Below, piece by piece: positions 32,741-43,900 of a stretch of DNA of 64,000 nucleotides. Positions within the stretch are counted from its first letter, which is position 1. Each line of letters starts with the position of its first letter. The stretch lies in contig NZ_SRKZ01000007.1 of assembly GCF_004745865.1 (NCBI RefSeq), positions 62,001 to 126,000 on the forward strand. Direction: 5' to 3'. Both the position numbers and the translations under genes were made by a program. Below the pieces are notes generated by a model, which was given only the letters and a program-made list of their open reading frames with translations, ran no database searches and was not told where the DNA came from. The stretch comes from Hymenobacter wooponensis (lineage in GTDB: Bacteria > Bacteroidota > Bacteroidia > Cytophagales > Hymenobacteraceae).

Positions 32741-35700
32741 ATGCGTAAGTTTTTTCTTGGCCTCCTAATTTTTGTGGTGGTGCTGGTAGCCGCCCTGGCC
32801 GCCGCGCCTTTTCTATTCAAAGACAAAATCAGGCAGGCCTTCGACCAGCAGCTGGCTCAGCGCGTGAAAGCCAAGGTGCAGTACGACCCCGGCAACGTGG
32901 ACGTGACCTTACTGAGCACTTTCCCCAACCTTTCCCTGCGGTTAGATCAGCTCCGCATTATTGGGCAGGACTCCTTCGCTCGCGATACCCTGGCCTACCT
33001 GCCCCGCCTTGATGTAGGCCTAGACCTAATGAGCGTAATCAGCGGCGACCAGATTAAGATCAAAAATGTAACTCTGGAGCAGCCCGATATTAGTTTGCGG
33101 GTACTCAAAAGCGGGCGCGCCAACTGGGACGTGTTCGTGTCTGACTCGGCGGCCGCTTCTAAAGGGCAGGATACTACCGCCGTGAACCTGGCAATTAAGG
33201 GGTGGAAGATCAATGATGGCCACCTGCGCTACGACGACCGCAGCATTCCGTTTTCGATGGAAGCCCGCCACGTGAACCACACTGGCTCCGGCGACTTCGA
33301 AAGTAATGTGTTTGACATGGTGAGCCAGACCACCGCCGAGCAGTTCACCATGAACTACGATGGCACTGATTATATCAGCAAGAAAAAGCTGACGGCCGAC
33401 GTGACCATGGCCATGAACCTGGAGAAGATGCTGTTCACCTTCAAAGACAACAAGGTGCAGCTCAACGATTTCCCGGCCACCTTCCAGGGCACTGTAGGCC
33501 TGCCCAATGCCACCGACATAACCTACGACCTGACCTTCAAGGCGCTGGAAACCGACTTCAAGAACATCCTGAGCTTGGTGCCTGGTGCTTACACCGAGCA
33601 GTTTAAGGACATGAAGGCTGAGGGTACTGTAGCATTCGATGGCTACTTCAAGGGCGTGCAGAATGCCCTCAAAATGCCCGGTTACGGCGTGAACCTGCAG
33701 GTGAAGAACGGCACGTTCAAGTACCCCGACCTTCCCCAAGCAGCCCGCAACATCAACGTAGACATGAACGTGGATAACCCTTCCGGCTTCACGAACAATG
33801 TGAAGGTAAACGTGAAGCAGTTCCACCTCGACTTGGGCGCCAACCCCGTGGACGGCAACGTGGCCATTGATGGCCTAGAGCCCATGAAGGTAGATGGCCG
33901 CGTGAAAGCCAACGTTGACCTGGCCGAAATGATGAAGGTATACCCCGTGCAAGATTTGATTCTGCGGGGCAAGCTCTTCGTGGATGGCACTGCCAAGGGC
34001 ATCTATTCTAAAACCCAGATGCCCGTGGTGCAGGCCAAGATGAACCTGACCAACGGCTACGTGAAGAGCAAGCAGTTTCCGGCTCCCATTGAGAACCTGA
34101 CCCTGAATGGCACCGTCACGAACCCCACCGGCCAGCTCAACGACACCCACGTAGACATTCCGCAGTTCCGAATGCTGCTGGATGGGGAACCCTTGGAGGG
34201 CCGGGTAGCTACCCAGGGCGTAGATAAGCTGCGGTTTGATACCGATGTAAAAGGCGTAATTGACCTAACGAAAATCACCAAGATTTTCCCGCTGGAGGGC
34301 ATGACCGTAACGGGCCGCCTCAACGGCGACATTGCCGCCAAGGGAAACATGGCCGACATTGAAGCCGGCCGCTATCAGACGGTAGTGGCCTCGGGCACGG
34401 TAAAGGCTCAGAACGTAACCTATAAGAGCAAAGACCTGCCCCAGGGTATGAAGGTTACCCAGGCCACGGCTACCTTCAACAACGACAAGATTGTACTGCA
34501 GAACATGACGGGCTCCCTGGGTTCGTCGGATGTCGCGGCCTCGGGCACTATCTCCAACTACATGGGCTATCTGTTTGTGCCCGGCCAGCCCCTACGTGGT
34601 ACGCTCTCCGTGAACAGCAACCGCTTCAATGTGAATGAATGGATGGTAGATGAGGTATCGGCGAAACCCACGGTGGCAGCCACTGGCCAAGCTCCGGCCA
34701 AAGCCGAAGGGGTACTCCAGATACCGAAGGAGTTTGACCTAGTGCTGAATACCACCGTAGGCCAGGTGATTTACGACAACCTGAAGCTCGACAACGTGAA
34801 GGGTGCCGTGACGGTGCGCAACCAGGTAGCTACCCTCAACAACTTAACCTTCAATACCCTGGGCGGCTCCTTCGCCACCAATGGCAGCTACAGCAGCCAG
34901 AATCTGGCGCACCCCAAGTTTGATTTAGGCCTGAAGATTCAAAACCTGAACTTTCAGAATGCATTCCAAGCCTTCAACTCTATCAAAACGCTGGTACCGC
35001 TGGCTAGCAGCTTAGAAGGCGTATTCTCCACCAACTTTAACGTGAGTGGTGAGATGGGACCCGATATGATGCCCAAGTACAGCACGCTCACGGGCAAGGG
35101 CTTGTTTGAAGTGGTACGGGCCGCCGTAGCCAACTCGCCGGTGCTTAACAAGATCAGTAGCCTCACCCAATTTCAGGAGCTGAAGAGTTTTGCGGTAAAC
35201 AATAAGGATGTAGCCGCCGAAATCATCAACGGCAACTTCGTGGTGAAGCCCTTCGATCTTACGGTCGGCCAGATCAAGATGACAGTGGGTGGCTCAAATA
35301 ATGTGAGTACGGGTGGCCTAGAGTACGTCACGGCCCTGAACGTGCCCACGGGTAAGCTCGGCAGCCAGCTAAACAGCAAGCTCACTAGCCTAACCGGTGT
35401 TCAGAACCTGCAGGGTACCGACCGCGTGACGCTAGGCCTCAACATTGGGGGCACCGTAGCCAACCCGCAGGTGAAGCTGACGACCGGCAGCGTGAAAGCC
35501 CAGGCCAAGGATTTGGTGAGCAACATTGTGCAGGCGAAAGTGGACGATGCCAAGCTCAAGCTCCAGGCCCAGGCCAAAGTTGCCCAAGACAGCTTGCAGC
35601 GTGAGTTGCAGCGCAAGCAGCAAGAACTAGCTGAAAAGGCTAAGCTGGAGCTCGATAAAAGGCGCTTAGAAGCCCAAAGCAAGCTTCAAAACCAGGCTAA

Positions 35701-35821
35701 ACAGGGCTTGAACAACATCCTGTTCGGGAAGCCCAAACCGCAGCCAGCTAAGCCCGCTGAAGCTCCAAAGGCGGCGGAGCCTGCCCCAGCCGCTCAGCCC
35801 GATAGCATGAAATTAAGATGA
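32741..35821 (+). CDS. AsmA-like envelope protein (large)
   Basis: The 1026-residue protein has an N-terminal membrane anchor (RKFFLGLLIFVVVLVAALAAAPFLF) followed by the AsmA opening AQRVKAKVQYDPGNVDVTLLSTFPNLSLRLDQL. Long repeated beta segments (chorein-like) make up most of the rest, with a Lys/Glu/Gln coiled coil at about 920-990 and a Pro/Ala/Lys tail. AsmA family proteins in other phyla move phospholipids between the inner and outer membrane; the same is inferred here. Start ATG 32741 is taken, since upstream Met codons would precede the anchor without purpose. Confidence 0.85.
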   Translation: MRKFFLGLLIFVVVLVAALAAAPFLFKDKIRQAFDQQLAQRVKAKVQYDPGNVDVTLLSTFPNLSLRLDQLRIIGQDSFARDTLAYLPRLDVGLDLMSVISGDQIKIKNVTLEQPDISLRVLKSGRANWDVFVSDSAAASKGQDTTAVNLAIKGWKINDGHLRYDDRSIPFSMEARHVNHTGSGDFESNVFDMVSQTTAEQFTMNYDGTDYISKKKLTADVTMAMNLEKMLFTFKDNKVQLNDFPATFQGTVGLPNATDITYDLTFKALETDFKNILSLVPGAYTEQFKDMKAEGTVAFDGYFKGVQNALKMPGYGVNLQVKNGTFKYPDLPQAARNINVDMNVDNPSGFTNNVKVNVKQFHLDLGANPVDGNVAIDGLEPMKVDGRVKANVDLAEMMKVYPVQDLILRGKLFVDGTAKGIYSKTQMPVVQAKMNLTNGYVKSKQFPAPIENLTLNGTVTNPTGQLNDTHVDIPQFRMLLDGEPLEGRVATQGVDKLRFDTDVKGVIDLTKITKIFPLEGMTVTGRLNGDIAAKGNMADIEAGRYQTVVASGTVKAQNVTYKSKDLPQGMKVTQATATFNNDKIVLQNMTGSLGSSDVAASGTISNYMGYLFVPGQPLRGTLSVNSNRFNVNEWMVDEVSAKPTVAATGQAPAKAEGVLQIPKEFDLVLNTTVGQVIYDNLKLDNVKGAVTVRNQVATLNNLTFNTLGGSFATNGSYSSQNLAHPKFDLGLKIQNLNFQNAFQAFNSIKTLVPLASSLEGVFSTNFNVSGEMGPDMMPKYSTLTGKGLFEVVRAAVANSPVLNKISSLTQFQELKSFAVNNKDVAAEIINGNFVVKPFDLTVGQIKMTVGGSNNVSTGGLEYVTALNVPTGKLGSQLNSKLTSLTGVQNLQGTDRVTLGLNIGGTVANPQVKLTTGSVKAQAKDLVSNIVQAKVDDAKLKLQAQAKVAQDSLQRELQRKQQELAEKAKLELDKRRLEAQSKLQNQAKQGLNNILFGKPKPQPAKPAEAPKAAEPAPAAQPDSMKLR

Positions 35822-35871
35822 TGTAAATTTTCCAACCCTCCTTTACGGAGGAGTTTGGCTAATTTCTTGTG

Positions 35872-35919
35872 AAACAGAGGAGCCGGTACACTATAGCGTG
35901 TGCCGGCTCCTCTGTTTTA
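35872..35919 (+). terminator. Rho-independent terminator of the AsmA-like gene
   Basis: AAACAGAGGAGCCGG pairs with CCGGCTCCTCTGTTT, then T residues. The upstream extension of the next gene's reading frame lies inside it, supporting the later start at 35946. Confidence 0.85.
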
Positions 35920-35945
35920 CTTCTCCTACATTTCTCCCCCTCCCA

Positions 35946-36785
35946 ATGAAACTCCTTCGCTTACTCCCCTTGGCACTAGCCTTACCAGTAGCCCTGGCTA
36001 GCTGCAGCAAAGACAACGAATCTGCTGGTTCCTCGAAATTGGAAGTACGCCTGATGGATGCCCCCGGCGACTATCAGAGCGTGGTGCTGGATGTGCAGCA
36101 AGTAGAAGTGCACCTGCAGGATGAGGCAAACCCCGACGGTTGGCAGTTACTGCCCTTCAAGGCCCAGACCATTAATGTGCTGGAGTACGTGAATGGCAAG
36201 TCGGCTCTGTTAGTCAACACCGACTTTGCCCCCGGCGACCTGAAGGAAATTCGATTGGTATTGGGCTCTGGCAGCTACGTTATTGGCCGCGACGGCCAGC
36301 GCTATGACCTCAAGACCCCGAGCGGACAGACCTCCGGCGTTAAGCTGAAGCTGGACCAGGCTACGCTGCGCGAGCGGGAAACCTTCCAGCTCCTGCTTGA
36401 CTTTGATGTAGCTAAGTCTGTTGTAGAGCGCGGCAACTGGAAGCCCGGCAACGACCGCAAAGAGCGCTACCTGTTAAAGCCGGTTGTTCGGGTGGTAGCG
36501 CAAGCTATTAAAGGTGGCCTACGCGGCACCGTAGCACCCGCCGCCGCTCTGCCGCAGGTGTTGGCCATCCGCTCCTCCATCACGGTTCCTGATACGTTTA
36601 GCACCGCCGCCGATGCATCGGGTGCTTATCAGTTGAGCGGTCTTCCATCGGGCACCTATAAAGTGCAGTTCTTCCCCAGCACCACCGCCCCCGCTAACCA
36701 GCCCGCCTATAAAGTGGTAACCCGTACGGGCATCACCGTTACGAATGAGCAGGTAACAGACTTAGGTCAGACTTCCCTGAACTAG
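35946..36785 (+). CDS. DUF4382 lipoprotein with carboxypeptidase-regulatory-like domain
   Basis: The 279-residue lipoprotein (ALASCSKDNES, Cys at about residue 20) has a DUF4382 domain (KLEVRLMDAPGDYQSVVLDV ... DLKEIRLVLGSGSYVI) up to about residue 170, then a CarboxypepD_reg-like domain (LRGTVAPAAALPQVLAI ... AYQLSGLPSGTYKVQFFP). Such proteins are predicted to sit on the outer membrane and bind ligand; the ligand is unknown. It is followed by a strong terminator. Confidence 0.8.
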   Translation: MKLLRLLPLALALPVALASCSKDNESAGSSKLEVRLMDAPGDYQSVVLDVQQVEVHLQDEANPDGWQLLPFKAQTINVLEYVNGKSALLVNTDFAPGDLKEIRLVLGSGSYVIGRDGQRYDLKTPSGQTSGVKLKLDQATLRERETFQLLLDFDVAKSVVERGNWKPGNDRKERYLLKPVVRVVAQAIKGGLRGTVAPAAALPQVLAIRSSITVPDTFSTAADASGAYQLSGLPSGTYKVQFFPSTTAPANQPAYKVVTRTGITVTNEQVTDLGQTSLN

Positions 36786-36833
36786 GCGGTGTGCCAAGTA
36801 GCTAGGCCACTCCCACCACATACTGAGCGCAAT

Positions 36834-36867
36834 AAAAAAGCCCTGGCTACATGCCAGGGCTTTTTTT
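36834..36867. terminator. Bidirectional terminator
   Basis: AAAAAAGCCCTGGC pairs with GCCAGGGCTTTTTT, with A run and T run on either side. It serves the DUF4382 gene and the giant minus-strand gene that ends at 36888. Confidence 0.9.
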
Positions 36868-36887
36868 GTGTAGGAGAGGAAAGTCGT

Positions 36888-39800
36888 CTATTGCTTAGCA
36901 ATACGCTGGGTAAACTTGCCAGCCTCGCCACGTACCACCACAATGTATATGCCGCTAGGCCAGGTGCTCAGGCTCAATTGCACTACTTGGCTACCCGCCT
37001 GAATGGCGCTATACACGGTGCGGCCAGCCGCATCTACTACCGTCACTTGGTACTGGCCTACGGGCAGCGCCGTCAGGTCCAGCGTAGCGTCAGAACTAGC
37101 TGGGTTTGGCGTCACACTGATGCCAGCGTTCAGCTCGGGACGGAAGGTGAGCGTGCGCACCATGCTGTAGCTCACGGTACCGTCGGTATCTACTTGCTTG
37201 AGGCGGTAATATACCGTGCCCTTAGCCCAGACGTTGGCATCGGTGAAGCGGTACTTGGCGCCGCTTGAGGTGGTGCCGCTACCCTTTACTGTACCCACGG
37301 TAGTGAAAGCCGTGCCAGTGAAGCTGCGTTCTACCTCAAACCGGTCGTTGTGCAGCTCCGAGGCCGTATTCCAGGTCAACAGAGCAGTACCATTCACAGC
37401 TTTTGCTTCGAAGGCCACTAACTCAACCGGCAATGGACCACTGGTGCCAATGGTGTAAACCGCCGTATTAGATGTTCCGCCCAGGTTGTCGGTAGCGAAG
37501 TACGTGAAGTTGTAGCTTCCGGTAACCTTTGGATCTGGCGTGTACGACAGTTCAGACGCCTGCTCAGGACGAATGGTCTGGTTAACTGCCATTGCTACGC
37601 CGTTCAGAGTCAGGGAGCCTTTAGCAGGCAGGGTAGCTATCGTGTACGAAGCAATAGTACCATCCGCGTCGGTTGCTACCAGGGGGTTCAGCAGGGTGGT
37701 GCCCCACGTGTTGCGCATACCGGTCAGGCTCTTGTTCTGGGCTACGGGCAACTGGTTGCTGATCGGAATGGTGTAAATGGCCGTGTTCGACTGGTTGTTG
37801 TCGTTGTCGAGGGCGTAGTAGGTGAACGTAGCGTTACCTGCGTACAGCCCCGCGGGGTCGAAGGTGAGTTGGGTGAGCTGGCTCGGCAGTACCTCTACAG
37901 GCGTGGTGCCCACTTTCACGCCTGCTACATACAGTGTGCCATGCGCGGCCTGAGGCGCACTGGTGATGAAGTATTTGGTGATGGTACCGTCACCATCAGT
38001 GGCTTTGAGGGGGTTGATGCTAGTAGCCGCTGCTGCGTTAGAAATAGCCGGTGAAGTAGTGACGTCCTCTGCCAGCGGAGCTTTGTTACCCACCGGAATG
38101 GTGTAGATAGCTTCATTGCTAAGCGAGCCGCTGTTGTCGGTGGCTACGAAGCTGAAAGTAACGTTTCCGCTATAGTTGGCCGCGGGCTGATACGTTAGCT
38201 TGCTGTTGAGGGCGGCCGCAAAAGCAGTTCCTCTGATGGCTGGCTTGCCATCAACATATAGCGTACCCGAGCTTGGCAGCGCCGTAATAGTGTACGTGCT
38301 GATAGTACCGTCGGGGTCGGTAGCGTTCATGGCCGCAATACCCGAAACCGATGCGTTTACGGCTAGGCCTGTAGTGGTGGTATTGTAGGCTACTGGCACC
38401 GCATTACAGGTACCGAAATACAAGTCATCGATACCGATGTCGTTGCCGCCGCGGTCAAGTGTCAAGTTCCGGATTTCGAAGGTGGCCGTCGTGTTGTTAC
38501 CGGAATACCAAACGTCGGCGTACTGCACCCACTGGTCGGGCGTTTCGGGGACTACAATAGTGCCCGAGGTAGAAGCACCATTAATCACGAAGCCTACTTC
38601 GGGGAACTTGCCGTTGGAGTTAGGCGGCAGCAAGTTGTTGAACCAGGCCGAGAAGGTGTAATACCGGTTTGGCTCTACTTTAAACGTTTGGGTGTACAAC
38701 GTCCGGATGGCCGAAGTGGCGTTGATCATCATGAAGTTGTTACCATCCAGGCTGGCTGTGCCCGTGCCGTGTCCTTTACCCTGGAAGTTATAATGGTACT
38801 CGCTAGCGTTGGACCCAATGCCATAAGTAGTTTCGGGCACCAGTTCATTGCTTACACCTGGCAGGTTTTCCTTGTACTCATAGTTGGTGTTGAAACCCAC
38901 GTTGCCCGACTCGAAGCTGGAGTTGGTCAGCAGGTTGGGGCCGGTAGCTGAGATACACTGAATGCGGGGGTCGTAGACGTTCAAAGACACCGTGGCGGTG
39001 CCGCACTGCGGAACACCCGTTTTGTCGCACGCCTTGTACACGAAGCTGTCGGAGCCGAGGTAGTCCGTGGCGGGAGTATAGTTGTACGAGCCGTCCGTGT
39101 TCAGCACCAGCGTTCCGTGGGCTACTGGCGTTACCAATGTTACCGTAAAGCCAGTGTTTTCGGGGTCAATGTCGTTAAGAATTACGTTACCGAAGATTTT
39201 GGTGTTCTTCTCTACCTCATTACTGTCGTCGAAGGCCGTCGTTACGTTTTTCACTTCTACCCGCACCGTTGCGCGGTTAGATGTCAGGCCGGAGTTATCC
39301 TGTACCGTGTAGGTTATGGTGCTGATACCGGCAAAGTTGTTGACGGGAACAAACGTGACAACCCCGTCGGCATCAACCGTAAATTTACCCTGCCCCGCTA
39401 CAGTGCGCTCCTTCTGCAGATCCGCCACGTCGGGGTCCAGATCTACCGTGGTTTTATTGATCGTCCCGTCGCTATCCGTGTCGTTTGCCAGGATATTGAC
39501 GATGGCCGTTTGATTGCGCGCAACGGTTACGATTGGGTCGTTGACGGCTGTGGGTGGGATATTGGCAACCGGTATGGTATAAGTAGCCGTGTTAGCCGAC
39601 TCCAGTCCGTCGTTGTTGATGACGGTGTACGTGAACGTACGCTCGCCGGAGGTGCCATTAGGCGTAAAGCTTAGCTTGCTCCCTTCGGCAAAAGCCAGGT
39701 TCCGGGCAGCGGTAATTTCGGTGGTAGCATTCAGGAAAAGCTTACCACCAGTAGGAATGCTTTTCAGGCTGAAAGCAGTGATGGTGTTGCCCGTAGCCGG

Positions 39801-40349
39801 CGTACCCGACAGCGCAGCAATAGCCGTGTTAGCGGCGTTGCTAGGCATTGCCCCCGTCCGGATGTTGTTAGCGACGGGCGGAACTACCACTGTTACTGTA
39901 ATGGTGGCTTGATTGGAAGCTTCCTGACTAATCGGGGTACCTAGATATCGGCCACCAACGTTACTAACAGTATACTTAATAGAAGTTTGGTACCGTGTGT
40001 TTGGTATCACAGGGTTAGGCATTGTAAACGTTACAGTCCCATTAGCATTCACTGAGAACGTTCCGCCGTTAGAAGCAGTACCAACTAACTTAACTGAGGT
40101 AGGATCAATAGCATTAGGTGCTATACCAGAAAAAAAGCCTCCGCCACTCTCATCATTTGCCAGTACATTAATAGTTACTGACTGCGAACTAATAAGAACA
40201 TTAACAGCGTCGTCTACCGCATTTGGTGCCGAGGCCCAAGCAGCCATTGGTAACCCCAACAGGATACCTGTCAATCCGACTAGGCGTTTGAGCTTTTTTG
40301 CTCCTATCGGACTTCGTGCAGAAGGCGTCGCGCGGAAAAGTGTTTTCAT
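36888..40349 (-). CDS. Giant T9SS-secreted surface protein with Ig/cadherin-like repeats
   Basis: The 1153-residue protein has a signal peptide (ending AAWASA) and many tandem beta domains with the motifs AVNDPIVTVARNQTAIVNIL, TFTYTVINNDGL and ATDNSGSLSNEAIYTIPVGN. A carbohydrate-binding-like insert lies at about 495-680 (GPNLLTNSSFESGNVGFNTN ... YYTFSAWFNNLLPP). The C-terminal 80 residues form a T9SS type A sorting domain (ISVTPNPASSDATLDL ... GIYIVVVRGEAGKFTQRIAK). It should be moved to the surface by the T9SS. It is paralogous to the 1272-residue neighbour at 40945, with near-identical DNA blocks. Confidence 0.85.
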   Translation of the reverse strand: MKTLFRATPSARSPIGAKKLKRLVGLTGILLGLPMAAWASAPNAVDDAVNVLISSQSVTINVLANDESGGGFFSGIAPNAIDPTSVKLVGTASNGGTFSVNANGTVTFTMPNPVIPNTRYQTSIKYTVSNVGGRYLGTPISQEASNQATITVTVVVPPVANNIRTGAMPSNAANTAIAALSGTPATGNTITAFSLKSIPTGGKLFLNATTEITAARNLAFAEGSKLSFTPNGTSGERTFTYTVINNDGLESANTATYTIPVANIPPTAVNDPIVTVARNQTAIVNILANDTDSDGTINKTTVDLDPDVADLQKERTVAGQGKFTVDADGVVTFVPVNNFAGISTITYTVQDNSGLTSNRATVRVEVKNVTTAFDDSNEVEKNTKIFGNVILNDIDPENTGFTVTLVTPVAHGTLVLNTDGSYNYTPATDYLGSDSFVYKACDKTGVPQCGTATVSLNVYDPRIQCISATGPNLLTNSSFESGNVGFNTNYEYKENLPGVSNELVPETTYGIGSNASEYHYNFQGKGHGTGTASLDGNNFMMINATSAIRTLYTQTFKVEPNRYYTFSAWFNNLLPPNSNGKFPEVGFVINGASTSGTIVVPETPDQWVQYADVWYSGNNTTATFEIRNLTLDRGGNDIGIDDLYFGTCNAVPVAYNTTTTGLAVNASVSGIAAMNATDPDGTISTYTITALPSSGTLYVDGKPAIRGTAFAAALNSKLTYQPAANYSGNVTFSFVATDNSGSLSNEAIYTIPVGNKAPLAEDVTTSPAISNAAAATSINPLKATDGDGTITKYFITSAPQAAHGTLYVAGVKVGTTPVEVLPSQLTQLTFDPAGLYAGNATFTYYALDNDNNQSNTAIYTIPISNQLPVAQNKSLTGMRNTWGTTLLNPLVATDADGTIASYTIATLPAKGSLTLNGVAMAVNQTIRPEQASELSYTPDPKVTGSYNFTYFATDNLGGTSNTAVYTIGTSGPLPVELVAFEAKAVNGTALLTWNTASELHNDRFEVERSFTGTAFTTVGTVKGSGTTSSGAKYRFTDANVWAKGTVYYRLKQVDTDGTVSYSMVRTLTFRPELNAGISVTPNPASSDATLDLTALPVGQYQVTVVDAAGRTVYSAIQAGSQVVQLSLSTWPSGIYIVVVRGEAGKFTQRIAKQ

Positions 40350-40888
40350 ATTGGGAAGAATTAGTGAGCATCAGCAGATCGGCCTCAACCACCTGATTGA
40401 GTGAAAATGAGGCCTTTCTTAAATTTACTACCCGTATATATGATTTTTCAGTGCTCACCCACTTTTCATTTAGCAAGCACAAAGTTTTTTATGATTTATC
40501 TTTCCCAGCCAAATTCAGTCTATAAAATGATTTAAATCATACAATTATTCCATATTCAGGATAAAAGTCCAATATGAGACTCACAATCACCTTTCCCATA
40601 TAGAGAGCACAACCATAACGCCTATCCGCACCCCGATCAATTAAAATATAATTAAACTAACTTACCTCATTTTCATAGAACATAAAGGCCAGTTAGCTTC
40701 TATTCTGACTCGTTCTCTTCTATTATACTCCTGAACGCACGCAATCAACTAATTAGACCTCTACCATACCTACTTTCAGTGGAGCCTTTAGTAAAGAGAC
40801 TCTGATGAGCGAGCAGCATGGTAGTTTGCTTTACTTCGTTCCTCTCATGACTGCATAGAGTGGCCTAGGCCACTTAGCTCAGCATAAC
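40350..40888. other. AT-rich gene-free region upstream of the first giant surface gene
   Basis: No credible coding frame is present. The region is much more AT-rich than the genes around it and probably contains the promoter of the 36888-40349 gene, though no TAnnTTTG box is convincing. A GGCCTAGGCC palindrome extended to AGTGGCCTAGGCCACT lies at 40859-40874. Confidence 0.5.
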
Positions 40889-40922
40889 AAAAAAGCCCTG
40901 GCTATGTAGCCAAGGCTTTTTT
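40889..40922 (-). terminator. Rho-independent terminator of the second giant surface gene
   Basis: On the minus strand AAAAAAGCCTTGGCT pairs with AGCCAGGGCTTTTTT (one mismatch) and is followed by T residues. It is nearly the same stem as the terminator at 36834-36867, so the two paralogues share their terminator as well. Confidence 0.85.
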
Positions 40923-40944
40923 GTTACTACAGTAATTAATACCC

Positions 40945-43900
40945 CTACTGCTTGGCGATGCGCTGGGTGAACTTGCCAGCCTCGCCGCGTACCACTACAA
41001 TGTACATACCGCTAGGCCAGCCGCCTAGGGGCAGCGACGCTGCCTGACCGCCAACATGGTTGCTGTTATATACGGTGCGACCTGTAGCATCAAAGACATG
41101 TACCTGATACTGGCCTACAGGTAGAGCGGTCAGATCAAGCGTAGCCTCAGTAGTTGCAGGGTTGGGCACTACACTAATGGCAGCCTCCTGCTTGTTGAAG
41201 GTTACCGTCCGAACGGAGCTATAGGTGGCTTCGCCGTTGGTGTCTACTTGTTTGAGGCGGTAGTATACTGTGCCGCTCACCCGGTTACGAACGTTGGCGT
41301 CGGTGAAGCGGTAGGCCACTCCAGTGCTAGTAGTGCCTTTACCTTTCACGGTGCCAACGGTTACGAAGGCTTCACCGGTAGAGCTGCGCTCCACTTCGAA
41401 CCGGTCGTTGTGTAGCTCTGAGGCAGTGCTCCAATTTAGTTGAGCACTATTACCTACAGCTTTGGCCTCGAAACTCACCAGTTCTACTGGCAGGGGGCCA
41501 CCAACCGGCAAAGTATAGGTGGCTACATTAGAAATCCCGCCCAGGTTATCGGTGGCGTAGTAGGTGAAGTTGAAGGTTCCCGTGGCTGACTTCGCCAGAG
41601 CATACGACAACTCACTAGCCTGCTCAGGACGGATAGTCTGGTTAGCCGCTACCAATACTCCATTCAGCGTTAAAGTGCCAGACGTAGGCAGCGTAGCAAT
41701 AGTGTAAGAGGCAATAGTGCCATCAGCATCCGTGGCCACTAGCGCGCTTAGTGGCGTAGAGCTGGCCGTGTTGCGCATTGAAGGCGCCGTCTTGTTCTGG
41801 GCTACCGGCAACTGGTTGCTGATCGGAATGGTGTAAATGGCCGTGTTCGACTGGTTGTTATCATTGTCGAGGGCGTAGTAGGTGAACGTGGCATCACCCG
41901 CGTAGGTACCAGTGGGGTCGAAGCTGAGCTGGGTGAGCTGACTAGGCTGCACTGGCTGTGGTGCCGTCGTTACCCGAACCCCGCCTACGTAAAGTGTGCC
42001 ATGCGCAGGATTAGGCACGCTCGTAATGACGTATCCAACGATAGTACCGTCGCCATCGGTGGCACGTAGGGGGTTAATGGGTGTAATATCCGCCGTGTTA
42101 GATATAGCCGGTGAGGTGGTCACGTTCTGAGCCAACGGGGCAGTATTGCCTACCGGGATGGTATACGTTGCCGTATTGCTAATGGAACCGCTATTGTCGG
42201 TGGCTAGGAAGGTGAACGTGAAGTTGCCATTACGACCTGCAGCAGGCACATAGGTCAGCTTACCATTCTCGGCAGGAGAATACGCTCGATCTACGACAGC
42301 CGCTACCCCATTCACGTACAGCGTACCAAAGGCTGGCAACGACTTGATGCTGTAGGAAACGATAGTACCGTCAGAGTCAGTAGCATCCATGGCGGCAATG
42401 GCAGTGGCTGCCGTGGTATTGCTCGGAATAGCGCTCGTAAGCGTATTGTTTGCTACCGGAACGGCGTTACACGTGCCGAAGTACAAGTCATCAATACCAA
42501 TGTCATTACCACCCGCATCCAGAGTCAGGTTCCGGATTTCGAAGGTGGCCGTGGTGTTATCGCCGGAGTACCACACGTCGGAGTAGTTTACCCACTCGTC
42601 GGGCGACTCCTTGATAACCAGCGTACCGGAAGTCGACTGCCCGTTGATAACAAACCCTACTTCGGGCTCTTTGCTGTTCGAGTTGGGTGGCAGCAGGTTA
42701 TTGAAGTATGCCGAGAAGGTATAATACCGGTTCGGTTGCACCTTAAACGTCTGCGTGTACAGCGTCCGAATGGCCGAGGTGGCATTAATCATCATAAAAT
42801 TGTTGTTGACCGTAGAGCTACCGCCACGGCCATATCCGCGGAAGGCGTTATGGTAGTTATTAGCGTTGTAGCCAATGCCATAGGTAGTTTCGGGTACTAA
42901 CTCGTCTCTGACGTCAGGCAGATCTTCCTTGTACTCGTAGTTGGTGTTGAAGCCAACGTTGCCATTCGTGAAGCTAGAGTTCACCAGCTGGTTGGGGCCA
43001 GTGGCGGCAATACACTGTACCGCGGGGTCATACACATTCAGGTATACCGTGGCGCTGCTGCACTGCACTGGCGTAGCCTTATCGCAGGCTTGGTAAGTGA
43101 AGCTGTCCGTGCCTAGGTAGCCTTGGTTGGGAGTATAGGTATATGAGCCGTTGGAGTTCAACGTGAGCGTACCGTGCGTGACATTTTTGCCCGCCACCAA
43201 CGTTACGTTGAAACCGGTGTTCTTCGGGTCGATATCATTGAGAATCACGTTGCCAGAAACGGTCGTGTTCTTCTCTACCTCGTTGCTATCGTCGTAGGCA
43301 GTGGTTACATTTTTCACCTCTACTTTGATAGACGCCTGATTAGAAGTGAGGCCTTGCGCGTCCTGTACGGTATAGGTGATGGTGCTGATACCAGCATAGT
43401 TATTTACGGGCACAAACGTGACGATGCCGCTTGGCGCCACCGTAAACGTGCCCTGGTTTGCCAGAGCGCGGGTTTGTTGAATACCTGCCTCCTCGGGGTT
43501 CAAGTCGACGGTGCTGGCCACGATGCCTCCCTTGCCGCTGGCATCCTTGTCAATATCCGTGTCATTAACCAGCACCGAGATAGAGGCCGACTGGTTTCGC
43601 GTTACCGTTACGATGGGGTCGTTTACCGCTACTGGGGGTATGTTGGCCACCGGAATGGTATACGTAGCCGTGTTAGCTGACTCCAGGCCATCATTGTTAG
43701 TGGCAGTGTAGGTAAAGGTCAAGTCCCCAAATCGGGCTCCCGATGGATCAAAGCTCAGCTGCCCAGCTTCGGTAGCGGTTAAAGAACGGGGGGCCGTAAT
43801 CTCAGTACTGTTCAGGTAGAGCTTCCCACCTAGAGGTAGAGTCTTTAGGGTATAGCTGGTTATGGTGTTGCCCGAAACAGGAGAAGCCGAGAGCGGCGAG

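Noticed and set aside
36789..37268. 159-residue plus-strand frame after the DUF4382 gene
   Set aside because: It runs through a terminator and antisense to the T9SS sorting domain; no protein features.
40350..40888. Riboswitch or small RNA in the AT-rich gap
   Set aside because: No conserved riboswitch core or convincing stem-loop set could be traced by eye.
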